From CAZWBR01 sp964404205 (GTDB lineage Bacteria; Bacteroidota; Bacteroidia; Bacteroidales; Prolixibacteraceae): a DNA stretch of 64,000 nt. The stretch's first letter is position 1; each line of letters begins with the position of its first letter. Positions 8,347 to 17,962 of the stretch are shown piece by piece. The stretch lies in the NCBI GenBank assembly GCA_964404205.1, contig CAYOJD010000001.1:17903-81902 (forward strand). The letters are read 5' to 3'. The position numbers and the translations under genes are program-made. The notes beneath the pieces are model-generated. The model searched no databases. It had not been told where the DNA came from and saw nothing but the letters and a program-made list of their open reading frames with translations.

Positions 8347-10236
8347 ATGAGAAAATGGCGCATAGAGGATTCTGCCGAACTCTACAACATCAATGGCTGG
8401 GGAATCAACTATTTTTCCATTAACGAAGAGGGGCATGTGGTGGTTACCCCAAAGAAAAACGGGGTACAGGTCGACCTGAAACATTTGGTCGAAGAGCTAC
8501 AGTTGCGCGACGTTTCGACACCGGTATTGCTCAGATTCCCCGATATTCTCGACAGCCGTATCGAAAAGATGGCCAGTTGCTTTAAAATTGCAGCCGAAGA
8601 GTACAACTACAACGCCCAAAACTTTATCATCTACCCGATAAAGGTGAACCAGATGCGCCCGGTAGTCGAAGAGATTGTGGGCCACGGAAAGAAATTCAAC
8701 ATCGGCCTCGAAGCCGGCTCGAAGCCTGAATTGCATGCTGTTATCGCCATCAATACCGATAACGACTCGCTGATTATCTGCAACGGCTATAAAGACGAAG
8801 ATTATATCGAACTGGCCTTGCTGGCCCAGAAGATGGGACGCCGAATCTATCTGGTCATCGAAAAGATGAGCGAACTGAAACTGATTGTCAAAATTGCCAA
8901 GCAGTTTAAAATCAAGCCTAATCTGGGTATCCGAATCAAATTGTCGAGTACCGGAAGCGGCAAATGGGAAGATTCGGGCGGCGATGTAAGCAAATTTGGC
9001 CTCACCTCCAGCGAAGTAATCGAAGCACTCGATTTCCTCGATAAAAATAAGATGAAAGATTGCCTGCACCTGGTCCATTTCCATATTGGCAGTCAGGTGA
9101 ACAAGATCCGCCGCATTAAGCTGGCCATGCGCGAAGCATCGCAGTTCTATGTGCAGCTCCACCTCAACGGTTTCCCCATCGACTATGTCGATATTGGCGG
9201 CGGCCTCGGTGTCGATTACGACGGAACCCGCTCGTCGAGCGAAAGCAGTGTCAACTACAGCATTCAAGAGTATGTGAACGATGTGGTTTCGACACTGGTC
9301 GATGTTAGCGAAAAAAACAATATTCCCCACCCCAATATCATCACCGAATCGGGCCGTTCGCTAACCGCCCATCACTCGGTTTTGGTATTCGAGGTACTTG
9401 AAACCACTTCTGTTCCCAGTTGGGAAGAGGAGGAAGAGGTGAGCGAAAACGACCACGAACTGTTGCGTGAACTCTATTCGCTGTGGGATGCGCTGAACCA
9501 GCCCCGGATGCTCGAAACCTGGCACGACGCCCAGCAAATCCGTGAAGAGGCGCTCGACCGCTTCAGCCTCGGGCTGCTCGACATCGAAACCCGCGCCAAA
9601 ATCGAACGGCTCTTCTGGTCTATCGCACGCGAAATTTATCAGATGACCAACGGCATGAAACATGTGCCCGATGAATTTCTTTCGCTGTCGAAACTGCTGT
9701 CAGATAAATACTTCTGCAACTTCTCGCTCTTCCAGTCGCTGCCCGATTCATGGGCCATCGACCAGATTTTCCCGATTATCCCGATCCAGCGGCTCGACGA
9801 AAAACCCGACCGCTCGGCCACCCTACAGGATATCACCTGCGACTCCGACGGCAAAATCGACAATTTTATCTCGGTCCGCAACCAGTCGTACCACCTGCCG
9901 GTACACTCCATCAAGCAAAAGGAGCCTTATTACATTGGGGTATTCCTTGTTGGGGCCTATCAGGAAATCCTTGGCGACCTTCACAACCTGTTCGGCGACA
10001 CCAATGCGGTTCACGTTTCGGTCAACGAAAAGGGATATTCTATCGATCAGGTCATCGATGGTGAAACCGTTGCCGAAGTACTTGAATATGTACAGTACAA
10101 CTCGAAAAAGCTGGTGCGCACCGTCGAAACCTGGGTAACCTCGTCGGTCAAATCGGGCATCATCACCACCGAAGAGGGGAAAGAGTTCCTCTCGAACTAC
10201 CGCTCGGGACTCTACGGATACACCTATCTGGAGTAA
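8347..10236 (+). CDS. speA: Biosynthetic arginine decarboxylase SpeA
   Basis: A 629-residue PLP enzyme of fold III that converts arginine to agmatine, the first step of the arginine route to spermidine. Seen: the PLP lysine in IIYPIKVNQ (K99), the barrel sequences HLVHFHIGSQV and VDIGGGLGVDYDGT, a helical insert typical of SpeA between about 345 and 460, and the C-terminal sheet ending GLYGYTYLE. Length matches the family. The gene is monocistronic: long leader in front, strong terminator at 10302-10356 behind. In many Bacteroidota agmatine is then processed by agmatine deiminase and carbamoylputrescine amidase, which are not in the window. Confidence 0.96.
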   Translation: MRKWRIEDSAELYNINGWGINYFSINEEGHVVVTPKKNGVQVDLKHLVEELQLRDVSTPVLLRFPDILDSRIEKMASCFKIAAEEYNYNAQNFIIYPIKVNQMRPVVEEIVGHGKKFNIGLEAGSKPELHAVIAINTDNDSLIICNGYKDEDYIELALLAQKMGRRIYLVIEKMSELKLIVKIAKQFKIKPNLGIRIKLSSTGSGKWEDSGGDVSKFGLTSSEVIEALDFLDKNKMKDCLHLVHFHIGSQVNKIRRIKLAMREASQFYVQLHLNGFPIDYVDIGGGLGVDYDGTRSSSESSVNYSIQEYVNDVVSTLVDVSEKNNIPHPNIITESGRSLTAHHSVLVFEVLETTSVPSWEEEEEVSENDHELLRELYSLWDALNQPRMLETWHDAQQIREEALDRFSLGLLDIETRAKIERLFWSIAREIYQMTNGMKHVPDEFLSLSKLLSDKYFCNFSLFQSLPDSWAIDQIFPIIPIQRLDEKPDRSATLQDITCDSDGKIDNFISVRNQSYHLPVHSIKQKEPYYIGVFLVGAYQEILGDLHNLFGDTNAVHVSVNEKGYSIDQVIDGETVAEVLEYVQYNSKKLVRTVETWVTSSVKSGIITTEEGKEFLSNYRSGLYGYTYLE

Positions 10237-10301
10237 AAAATCGAGCCTCTGCCCTTCCGTTCTCCGCTTTAAAATTCCGGAGAAACCATATAAAATAATT
10301 G

Positions 10302-10356
10302 ACGATTCTACAGCAGGAGTCTGGGCAACCGGACCATTTTTGTAGAATCGTTTTTG
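10302..10356 (+). terminator. Rho-independent terminator of speA
   Basis: The arms ACGATTCTACA (10302-10312) and TGTAGAATCGT (10341-10351) are a perfect 11-bp inverted repeat around a 28-nt loop, followed by a T-rich run. It begins 66 bp after the speA stop. Confidence 0.8.
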
Positions 10357-10490
10357 TTTGTGCGACCTCCCTTCGACAACCCAAACGACTTTTTCCCTTT
10401 TCGTCCGACCTACCATCTCCCAAAACCAGTTCTCACACTTATAGCTATCTGCTCCCCGCTTGAGCGAAATCTTCGCCATATCTTATCTAT

Positions 10491-10523
10491 ATCTTCTGTA
10501 CATCTTCTGTACATCTTCTGTAC
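10491..10523. repeat. Three tandem copies of an 11-bp unit
   Basis: The unit ATCTTCTGTAC occurs three times head to tail at 10491-10501, 10502-10512 and 10513-10523. It sits in the gene-free stretch between the speA terminator and the tolC-like gene terminator (10357-10688), where no gene or other structure is seen. A period of 11 bp is close to one helical turn. Confidence 0.85.
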
Positions 10524-10688
10524 ATTTATATACAGATGATAATTAGAATATCATTTGATAATATAGAGATGAACCGGTGCAAATAGAGAGAAGATAACGA
10601 TGGGAAAACCGGAGTTGCCATGTCCATATAGGCAACTTCATTGAATCAGCAATAAGCATAATGGCTTTGTTCGGAAAGGAGCGGACAT

Positions 10689-10719
10689 AAAAAAACCGCC
10701 CGGAGCATTTCCGGAGCGG
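10689..10719 (-). terminator. Terminator of the export operon (minus strand)
   Basis: Read on the minus strand, CCGCTCCGGA and TCCGGGCGG pair with one bulged T around a short loop, followed by seven Ts. It lies about 40 bp after the stop of the TolC-like gene. Confidence 0.8.
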
Positions 10720-10758
10720 CTTTTCTGCTTTTGCGCTATTGTTGAGTTGATCGGATGC

Positions 10759-12105
10759 TTACAGCGTGATGGGCAGCCCACGATAGAAATCAAGGATTTT
10801 CGTGCGGAAGATAAACTCATATTTGGCCTGTAGCAGGTCGGACTCAGCCTTGGCCAGATTGGTTTTGGCCGTGTTGTATTCGACAGCGTTGACAATACCA
10901 ACATTGTATTTTTCTTCGGAGTAACGGAAGGCCTCTACCATTGATGCAACTGCTTTACCACTTGAAGTGAATTTGTTCAGCGATGCCACGGCACTGGTCT
11001 GAGCGGTTTCAATCTCTTTGCGGAGCACCTTTTTGCTGTTTTCGAGCTGAAGTTCGGTATTCAGCACCTGGATGCGGGCGTTGTCGATCTGCAAACGGTT
11101 CTGGGAACGGGTGAAGATGGGGATATTCATCTGGGCACCGAACCCTTTGCGTTCATTATTTTTCATCTGGTCGCCGAACGATATTTTATCACCGTTCATA
11201 TCCTGATACTTGTTGTTGTAGTTGTTGTAATAGTTGGCATAGAAGCTGATAGTAGGATAGAGCGCACCACGGGCAGTTTTCAGCTGATACTGCGAACTTT
11301 CGAGTCGGTACTGCGAAGCCTGTATCTCGGGACGAAGTTTTACGGCATCCGTAAAAATATCGTTCGACGAGGCCAATGAGGCCTGGGCCTGAATCTCAGG
11401 CAGTGCAGGGATTTCGACATCAAAGCTGGTATTGGTGTCGAGTTCGAGCCACTGTGCCAACTGTAATTTGTCTACCTGCAACTGGTTTTGCGCGCTTACC
11501 ACGTTGAGCTCTTCGCGGGCTTCCTGGGCTTCAATCTCGAGCAGGGCCCCCTTGGCCACACTACCGGCATCGACCTTTTCGCGGGTTTGCTTAATCTGCT
11601 GACGGGTGATATCCAATTGCTCTTCGGCTACCTTCAGCAACTCCTGATCGAACAGAATCTGCAGGAAAGATGAAGCAATGTTGACCGAGAGATCGGCTTT
11701 GGCTTTTTCCATATCAGCAAGGCTTGCTTTGAGATCCATCTTGTTTTTTTGGATGTTGTTGGCAATTTGAAAGCCCTGAAATACCGGGATATTGGTGCCG
11801 ATGCCAAAATCAGTCTGCGCAGAGTTGATGTTCCGGTAAGTATTGTCATAACCCAGTGAACGGCCGTAGTTAAACCCTTGCGACACCTGTCCGTTGAGGT
11901 TGGGAAGGCGCGACATTTTCGTCTCTTTTACCAGGTTTTCGCGATACTGGCTTTCCAGAACGCCCTGTTTGATTTGGATATTATTTTCGAGGGCATAGTT
12001 GATGCACTTCTCGAGTGACCATTTTTCCTGGGCATTCACAGTGGTGATTGCAGTTACCAGAAGCAAATAGGCAATGGTGAAAAATGTCCTGATCATGGTA
12101 TTCAA
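10759..12105 (-). CDS. TolC-family outer-membrane efflux protein
   Basis: A 448-residue protein with an N-terminal signal peptide ending near VNAQEKWSLEKCINYALENN, the usual opening of Bacteroidota TolC-like proteins. TolC trimers form a channel from periplasm to outside. The rest is the expected pair of long helical repeats with beta-strand segments (for example GFNYGRSLGYDN and FGIGTNIPVFQGF). It is the last gene of the minus-strand operon ATPase - permease - permease - adaptor - outer-membrane factor, so it probably completes a MacAB-TolC-like pump. Substrate unknown. Confidence 0.9.
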   Translation of the reverse strand: MNTMIRTFFTIAYLLLVTAITTVNAQEKWSLEKCINYALENNIQIKQGVLESQYRENLVKETKMSRLPNLNGQVSQGFNYGRSLGYDNTYRNINSAQTDFGIGTNIPVFQGFQIANNIQKNKMDLKASLADMEKAKADLSVNIASSFLQILFDQELLKVAEEQLDITRQQIKQTREKVDAGSVAKGALLEIEAQEAREELNVVSAQNQLQVDKLQLAQWLELDTNTSFDVEIPALPEIQAQASLASSNDIFTDAVKLRPEIQASQYRLESSQYQLKTARGALYPTISFYANYYNNYNNKYQDMNGDKISFGDQMKNNERKGFGAQMNIPIFTRSQNRLQIDNARIQVLNTELQLENSKKVLRKEIETAQTSAVASLNKFTSSGKAVASMVEAFRYSEEKYNVGIVNAVEYNTAKTNLAKAESDLLQAKYEFIFRTKILDFYRGLPITL

Positions 12106-12165
12106 TTTAATTTTACAGAGGATTTGCTAAAGTTAAGTTTTTCTCTGCTATTTAATTACTATGGG

Positions 12166-13281
12166 TTACGATTTCTTTTCTTCGGCTTTTTTCTTCGGAT
12201 CGACCTTTTCGCCCTTCAAACGGGCATCTTTGTCGATACCTGAAACCACCTCGATATTAATGCCATCCGAAAGGCCGGTTTTGATAAACCTTTTTTCGAA
12301 CTTCTGCGGATCGGTTTCCACTTCAACAAAGGCCGAGTCGTTGCTGAATTTAAGCAACCCTTCGGCAATGGCCAGCACGCTGTCGCGACGGGCCAGCACA
12401 ATATTGGCATTGGCGCTGTAACCTGAGCGGATAAACTGATCTTGTTTCAACAGTACGTCGGCTTTAATTTCGAACTGAATAGCTCCATTTTCGGTCTTTC
12501 CTTTCGGGGCGATATATTTCAGCACGGCATCAAATTTCTGCTCATCGATAGCCCCAATGGTAAGTTCGATATTCATTCCCTCTTTAATCTTTCCCACTTC
12601 GGTTTCGTCGACCTTGCCCAGGAAAATCATGTCGTTCATATCGGCCACAATGGCAATGGTGGTACCTTCGTTGAAGTTGTTGGCCTGAATAACGGAGTAG
12701 CCCTCTTTGACGGGGACATCGAGCACCATGCCATCGATGGTAGAACGGATAAGGGTGTTTGTGGTTTGAGCCGACGCCTTGGTAACCCCCTTTTTAATCA
12801 GTTCGAGGTTGTTTTCGGCCGCTTCCATCTCTTGCCGGGCTGAGCTGTAGCTCAACTGCGATTTCTGAAACTCTTCCGACGAAATGACCATCTTGTCGAA
12901 CAGTACTTTCTGCCGGTCGAAGTTGATTTTCACATCTTCGAGGTTTAGTTTTGCACGTTTCACGCGCGATTCCGCTTCGTTCAGCGTTACCATGTCGGGG
13001 ATAATGTTGACACGGGCCAGCACATCACCTTTTTTGACCATTTCGCCAGCTTCGACAAATAGCTCTTCCAGGATACCTGAAACCTGTGGTTTAATGGCAA
13101 TCTCTTTGCGTGGTTCGACCGAGCCAGTGGCGACCGTTTTCTTAATAATTGTAATGACATCGGGTTTTTTGACCTCAAAAACATCGGGCTTAGCCTGCGA
13201 TTTTTTGAAAAGGAACACCAATGTTCCGATAAATACAACACCAAGAAGTGACAGTCCGAAAATTTTAAAGAACTTTTTCAT
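12166..13281 (-). CDS. Periplasmic adaptor (HlyD/MacA-type membrane fusion protein)
   Basis: A 371-residue adaptor linking the inner-membrane transporter to the TolC-like channel. Seen: one N-terminal membrane segment (about residues 5-25), a lipoyl/biotinyl-like half-motif VATGSVEPRKEIAIKPQVSG with its partner VSGILEELFVEAGEMVKKGD, a coiled-coil hairpin at about 100-165, and a beta-barrel section. The C-terminal tail is lysine- and glutamate-rich (KVDPKKKAEEKKS). It lies 41 bp after the second permease and 60 bp before the TolC-like gene. Efflux of a macrolide, peptide or lipoprotein-related substrate are all possible. Confidence 0.9.
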   Translation of the reverse strand: MKKFFKIFGLSLLGVVFIGTLVFLFKKSQAKPDVFEVKKPDVITIIKKTVATGSVEPRKEIAIKPQVSGILEELFVEAGEMVKKGDVLARVNIIPDMVTLNEAESRVKRAKLNLEDVKINFDRQKVLFDKMVISSEEFQKSQLSYSSARQEMEAAENNLELIKKGVTKASAQTTNTLIRSTIDGMVLDVPVKEGYSVIQANNFNEGTTIAIVADMNDMIFLGKVDETEVGKIKEGMNIELTIGAIDEQKFDAVLKYIAPKGKTENGAIQFEIKADVLLKQDQFIRSGYSANANIVLARRDSVLAIAEGLLKFSNDSAFVEVETDPQKFEKRFIKTGLSDGINIEVVSGIDKDARLKGEKVDPKKKAEEKKS

Positions 13282-13322
13282 AGCAAATCTCTTATTTAGT
13301 TATTGATTTTATTTTCTGTTGT

Positions 13323-14594
13323 TTATTCTTCTCTCAATGCTTCGATGGGTTTAATCTGCAAAGCCCTTTTGGCTGGTATCGAACCGGCAAACATTCCGGC
13401 TATCACCAGTATGCCCAGTGAAGCGAGGGCAACGGTAAGGCTGATTTCAGGCCTTTTGAAGAACATCCCGCCATCGCCCGATGTGGCTTGCGATTCGAGT
13501 ACTTTGTTGACCAGTTCGAGCAGTCCGACACCCAGCGAAAGGCCTATGTAACCGGCAACGGTAGTGAGTGCCACACTCTCGAGCATGATTTGCGAGATGA
13601 TGGTACGCGGCGTTGCTCCCAGCGCCCGCTGAACGCCAATCTCCTTGGTGCGCTCTTTCACAATGACCAGCATGATATTGCTTACCCCGATAACCCCTGC
13701 CATCAGGGTCCCGATTCCCACAATCCAGGTCAGGATGTTGATGCCCAGAAAGAGGCCACTCATCTGTTTGAACTGTTTTTCGATATTGATACTAAAAATG
13801 GCCTGTTCATCGGTGGGGGCAATCGAGTGCCTTTTTTTGATAATCTCTTTCATTTTCTCTTCGAGCACGCTCACCGGTGTCCCTTTTCGGGCCGTGAAAC
13901 CAAGAAAGTGTACTTCGTTCCCCATGTTGAAAGTCTGCTGCATCGTGGTGAAGGGGATAAAAACCGATTCTTCGGCACGACCGTTGATGTTGATTTGGGT
14001 TTCGGGTTTAATCACCCCGACCACCTGATAATAGACACCCGACACTTTCAGGTATTCGCCAATCGGGTTTTCGCCGGTATCGAACATGGTATCGCGAACC
14101 TTTTCGCCGATTACACATACTTTCCGTTTGTCGATCATATCGACATCGTTGATCCATCGACCCGCGATGATGGTATAGGGATCGATTTTGATGTATTCGG
14201 GATAGTCGCCTTTCAGGTTATACGAGCCTGTTTTGATGCCTCGTACCACGTTAGGCCCGCCATTATTGCGCGACCCAAAATTCTTGGGGGTAAGATATTC
14301 GAGTTCAGGGACATTGCTCCGGAGGTAAGCCAAATCTTCGGAGTCCATGTTCCAGTAGCGCCCGCGCTTGAAACCTTTGTAGGGTTCGCCGGTTCGGTCG
14401 GCCCACATAAACCCCGAGTTGGTGGCAAACTTGGCCACTCCGTCAACGATGCCGTTTTTCAGTCCGTTGCTTGCGCCGGCCATTATAATGAGCATAAAAA
14501 TACCCCAGAAGACGCCGAATGCCGTCAACAGGCTTCGCACTTTATTTTTAGCCAGTGCATGCCATATTTCATTCCATCTGTCGAGATCAAACAT
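13323..14594 (-). CDS. ABC transporter permease, MacB/FtsX type (second copy)
   Basis: A 423-residue inner-membrane protein: one N-terminal membrane helix (about 20-40), a large periplasmic MacB core domain, and three C-terminal helices in the FtsX domain with the signature IGVQRALGATPRTIISQIMLESVALT. It has no ATPase domain, so it must use the separate ATPase at 15890-16603. It is clearly a paralogue of the permease just upstream; both start MFD and share the layout, which suggests a heterodimer. It ends ALQIKPIEALREE, as is typical of the family. Confidence 0.92.
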   Translation of the reverse strand: MFDLDRWNEIWHALAKNKVRSLLTAFGVFWGIFMLIIMAGASNGLKNGIVDGVAKFATNSGFMWADRTGEPYKGFKRGRYWNMDSEDLAYLRSNVPELEYLTPKNFGSRNNGGPNVVRGIKTGSYNLKGDYPEYIKIDPYTIIAGRWINDVDMIDKRKVCVIGEKVRDTMFDTGENPIGEYLKVSGVYYQVVGVIKPETQININGRAEESVFIPFTTMQQTFNMGNEVHFLGFTARKGTPVSVLEEKMKEIIKKRHSIAPTDEQAIFSINIEKQFKQMSGLFLGINILTWIVGIGTLMAGVIGVSNIMLVIVKERTKEIGVQRALGATPRTIISQIMLESVALTTVAGYIGLSLGVGLLELVNKVLESQATSGDGGMFFKRPEISLTVALASLGILVIAGMFAGSIPAKRALQIKPIEALREE

Positions 14595-14618
14595 GATTAG
14601 TCCGATTTAGAAGATTAG

Positions 14619-15878
14619 TTAATTTTCGTCACGAAGGGCCTCAATCGGTTTAACATTGGCCGCCTTTTTGGCCGGGATATATCCGGCAATGGCACCCGAC
14701 AAGACCAGAATGGCCGTAGCTGTAACCGCTGTCGAAAATTCGACGGTGGGGTTGCGGAAGAAGATTCCTTCGCCACCGCCATTCGCCAGCATCTGATCCA
14801 GTCCAAAGTTTATCAGTTCCATTAGTCCGATACCCATCACTAGCCCAATGTATCCGGCTATCGTGGTTATCAGGATAGACTCCAGCAACACCAGCCCGAT
14901 AACTGAACCGGGTGTGGCCCCAAGCGCTTTGCGGACACCAATTTCGCGGGTACGCTCTTTCACCAGAATCAGCATGATATTGCTCACTCCCACAATCCCG
15001 GCAATCAAGGTTCCGATACCGATAATCCAGACAAAAAGTTTGATGGCCTGAAAGATCTTCATCGTGCGGATATAGTCAGTAAGCATATTGAAGGAGCCCA
15101 TCGCCCTGCGGTCGGTCGGGTCGAACGAGTGACGTTTGGCCATGTCCTGACGTACGCGGGTTTCAATTGCTTCAGCATCTTCGTCGGTATTCACCATTGT
15201 TGTGGTAACTGCAAAAGTGTGTACACGGTTCCCGCCACTGTAAATGCGCTGCGCGGTAGTGAAAGGCATATAGGCCGAACGGTTGTCGTCGGAGCGGCGA
15301 TCTTTCGATACGCCAATCACTTTGAACGGCACATCGCCAATCTTGATATATTTTCCCAACGGATCCTCCTCTTTGAAAAGGGCTTTGCGGATATCGTCGC
15401 CAATCACTACTACTTTACGGTATTCGCTCATGTCGAGGTCGTTGATAAAACGACCGGAAGTGACATTGATGTTTTCCATTTCCTGCAACACCGGGAAACA
15501 GGTACTGGTTTGGAAAGAGCCATACTCTTTCCCGTAAGAATAGAGAATATCGCCGTTCAGATAGAACCGCGAAGATACTTTCTCGATATCGGCCTCTTTC
15601 CCTTGCAGAAAATCGTAGTCCTGATTGTTGAACTTCACCTCGCGACCCTCTTTCAAACCCTGATACGGGATTGAGGTTTCGCCGGTCCAGAGCCACATGA
15701 TGTTTACAGCATTATCCTTGTACTCTTCTTTCACCCCATTTTGCAGTCCGTTTCCGGAGCCCAGCAATACCATCAGCATAAAAATACCCCAGGCTACCGA
15801 GAAACCGGTCAGAAAGGTCCTGAGCTTATTTTTCTTGATGGTGCTGAATATTTCCTGCCAAATATCGATGTCAAACAT
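14619..15878 (-). CDS. ABC transporter permease, MacB/FtsX type (first copy)
   Basis: A 419-residue MacB-like permease with the same architecture as its downstream neighbour: N-terminal helix, periplasmic MacB core, three C-terminal helices with REIGVRKALGATPGSVIGLV, and the ending AANVKPIEALRDEN. It starts 11 bp after the ATPase stop and is followed 24 bp later by its paralogue. Two permeases and one ATPase are best explained as a 1:1 heterodimer with two copies of the ATPase. Relationship to MacB, LolCE or BceB cannot be settled here, but the adaptor and TolC-like genes point to tripartite export. Confidence 0.92.
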   Translation of the reverse strand: MFDIDIWQEIFSTIKKNKLRTFLTGFSVAWGIFMLMVLLGSGNGLQNGVKEEYKDNAVNIMWLWTGETSIPYQGLKEGREVKFNNQDYDFLQGKEADIEKVSSRFYLNGDILYSYGKEYGSFQTSTCFPVLQEMENINVTSGRFINDLDMSEYRKVVVIGDDIRKALFKEEDPLGKYIKIGDVPFKVIGVSKDRRSDDNRSAYMPFTTAQRIYSGGNRVHTFAVTTTMVNTDEDAEAIETRVRQDMAKRHSFDPTDRRAMGSFNMLTDYIRTMKIFQAIKLFVWIIGIGTLIAGIVGVSNIMLILVKERTREIGVRKALGATPGSVIGLVLLESILITTIAGYIGLVMGIGLMELINFGLDQMLANGGGEGIFFRNPTVEFSTAVTATAILVLSGAIAGYIPAKKAANVKPIEALRDEN

Positions 15879-15889
15879 GGTGGATGGTA

Positions 15890-16603
15890 TTATTCGGTTT
15901 TGACGCGTTCGCGGTACATTTTCAATTCGCCGTTTTTGATCACCTCTTCAATCACACCGTCTTTCAGCCGGATGATTTTTTTGGTCATGGCCGCAATGTC
16001 GTGCTCGTGGGTAACGATAATAACCGTGATACCCTGATTGTTGACATCTTTCAGGATTTCCATTACTTCGTACGAGGTGGTTGTATCGAGTGCCCCGGTA
16101 GGTTCGTCGGCCAGAATGATTTTGGGGTTCGAGATGAGGGCACGGGCTATGGCCACACGTTGTTTTTGTCCGCCCGACATTTCGCTTGGCAGGTGGGTGG
16201 CCCACTCTTTCAACCCCAAACGATCGAGATATTCCATCGCAATCATATTTCGTTTTTTGCGGCTCACCTGTTGGTAGTAAAGCGGAAGGGCCACATTTTC
16301 CATCGCATTTTTAAACGATATCAAATTGAATGACTGAAAGATGAAGCCAATCATCTCGTTGCGGGTGAGTGCCGCTTTGGTTTCGTTCAATCCTTTGATA
16401 ATTTTTCCGTCGAGATAGTAGCTTCCCTGATCATAATCGTCGAGAATCCCGAGGATGTTAAGGAGTGTTGACTTGCCCGAACCGGATGAACCCATGATGG
16501 ATACAAATTCTCCCTCTTCAATCTCGAGGTTCAGCCCTTTCAAAACATGCAAGCTGTTGTTTCCGGTTACGTACGATTTGTGCAGATCGGTTATCTTGAT
16601 CAT
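15890..16603 (-). CDS. ABC transporter ATP-binding protein (MacB/LolD family)
   Basis: A 237-residue ATPase with Walker [11 protein letters not shown] (about 37-46), the signature [16 protein letters not shown], Walker [13 protein letters not shown] and the switch histidine in IIVTHEHD. It belongs to the family that drives MacB- and LolCD-type permeases. It is the first gene of the five-gene export operon, so the promoter should lie just above 16603. The C-terminal tail ([15 protein letters not shown]) is common in Bacteroidota copies. Confidence 0.94.
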   Translation of the reverse strand: MIKITDLHKSYVTGNNSLHVLKGLNLEIEEGEFVSIMGSSGSGKSTLLNILGILDDYDQGSYYLDGKIIKGLNETKAALTRNEMIGFIFQSFNLISFKNAMENVALPLYYQQVSRKKRNMIAMEYLDRLGLKEWATHLPSEMSGGQKQRVAIARALISNPKIILADEPTGALDTTTSYEVMEILKDVNNQGITVIIVTHEHDIAAMTKKIIRLKDGVIEEVIKNGELKMYRERVKTE

Positions 16604-16796
16604 CTCTTTATCTTTTAGCTTCGTTTACTTTAATTCGAAATATGGAATAGGACGCTAAGTTTGTGTAAACGTTACACCTTATTGTCGGTTCTGTCGAAAA
16701 AAAAGACATGATCTGTTTAACAACCATTATGCCACACATTTCACCTGACTATTTATCAATAACTTATGTTTTTGGGGGTGTTGTAAAATTCAAAGA

Positions 16797-16842
16797 AAAG
16801 TGTCCGTTTTTTGGCACTTCAACGTACGAAAACGGACACTTT
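16797..16842. terminator. Perfect inverted repeat, probable thiL terminator
   Basis: AAAGTGTCCGTTTT (16797-16810) is matched exactly by its reverse complement at 16829-16842 around an 18-nt loop. It begins 18 bp past the thiL stop. The run of Ts on either side is short, so termination is probable but not certain; an operator-like role is the alternative. The rest of the 16604-16859 gap holds no gene and must contain the promoter of the export operon on the minus strand. Confidence 0.6.
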
Positions 16843-16859
16843 ATATGGTTTTGAGGCCA

Positions 16860-17906
16860 TTATTTCTTCAGCGGGTTCCACCCTTGTGCCTGAAGCGGAA
16901 TAACATTGCCGCTTCCGGCCAATACCAGACAGGCCCCTTCATCGGCAGCAGTCATGTGCCCCAGAATGGTCATATCGGGATGGTTGCGGATGTTGTCGTG
17001 CTCGGCCACCGGGATGGTGAAGAGCAATTCGTAATCTTCGCCACCATTAAGGGCAGCCACCAGCGGGTTGATATTCAGTTCACCGGCCATCTTCCTGGTC
17101 TGGTCATCATACGGTATACGCTCTTCGAACAGCCTGCACCCCACACCGGATGATTTGCACAGATGAAGAATTTCGGAAGAAAGGCCATCGGAAATATCAA
17201 TCATTGACGTGGGATGGACGGCAAGTTCCAACAATTTCTCCCGCATATCGATACGGGCTTCGGGTTTGAGCTGACGACCCAGGATATAGTCGTAACCTTG
17301 GAGCTGTGGCTGCATTTTCGGGTTAACCTTAAAGACCTCATTTTCGCGTTCGAGCAGTTGAAGCCCCATATAGGCACCGCCCAAATCGCCGGTAACGCAA
17401 AGCAGATCGGTTGGGTTGGCCCCCGAACGGTAAACCAGTTCTTTCTCGTCGGCTTCGCCAATGGCCGTAACCGAGATGGTCATCCCGGTAAGCGAGCTGG
17501 TGGTATCGCCGCCTACAAGGTCAACCCCGTAACGGTTGCAGGCCAGATAGATGCCTGCATACAGCTCGTCAAGCGCCTCAACCGAGAACTTTGAGGAGAT
17601 GGCCAGCGAAACGGTAATTTGGCGCGGCACAGCATTCATCGCGCACAGATCGCTTACGTTCACTGCCACTGCTTTGTAACCCAAATGTTTCAGCGGAACA
17701 TACATCAGGTTGAAATGGATCCCTTCGGTGAGCAGGTCGGTGGTGACCACCACGCGCTTTCCGCCATAGTCGAGCACGGCGCAATCGTCGCCCACCCCTT
17801 TGAGGCTGCTGCTGTTTTTTAAAGTAATATTTTCGGTAAGACGGCGGATTAAGCCAAACTCGCCCAACTCGGCCAATTCAGTTTTATGCGGTTGATTTTG
17901 TGACAT
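16860..17906 (-). CDS. thiL: Thiamine-monophosphate kinase ThiL
   Basis: ThiL phosphorylates thiamine monophosphate to the active diphosphate. Seen: LGEFGLIRRL at the N-terminus, the nucleotide/metal motif KGVGDDCAVLDYG, TTDLLTEGIHFNL, DLVGGDTTSS, the MIDISDGLSSEILHL motif and ALNGGEDYELLFT near the C-terminus, in the order usual for the PurM-like fold. I chose the ATG at 17906 (348 residues, MSQNQPHKTELAELGEFGLI); an upstream ATG at 17945 would add 13 residues that look like leader sequence. It diverges from sufB. Confidence 0.94.
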   Translation of the reverse strand: MSQNQPHKTELAELGEFGLIRRLTENITLKNSSSLKGVGDDCAVLDYGGKRVVVTTDLLTEGIHFNLMYVPLKHLGYKAVAVNVSDLCAMNAVPRQITVSLAISSKFSVEALDELYAGIYLACNRYGVDLVGGDTTSSLTGMTISVTAIGEADEKELVYRSGANPTDLLCVTGDLGGAYMGLQLLERENEVFKVNPKMQPQLQGYDYILGRQLKPEARIDMREKLLELAVHPTSMIDISDGLSSEILHLCKSSGVGCRLFEERIPYDDQTRKMAGELNINPLVAALNGGEDYELLFTIPVAEHDNIRNHPDMTILGHMTAADEGACLVLAGSGNVIPLQAQGWNPLKK

Positions 17907-17962
17907 GTAGCTATTAACGTTTATTTCAAATTTGAAGGAATACAAAAATAGTGTTCATTTTA

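Noticed and set aside
8497..9330. 277-codon minus-strand frame opposite speA
   Set aside because: Shadow frame over the PLP barrel of arginine decarboxylase.
13488..14600. 370-codon plus-strand frame opposite the MacB-like permease
   Set aside because: Antisense shadow rich in His, Asp and Phe with no family features; the minus-strand permease is unmistakable.
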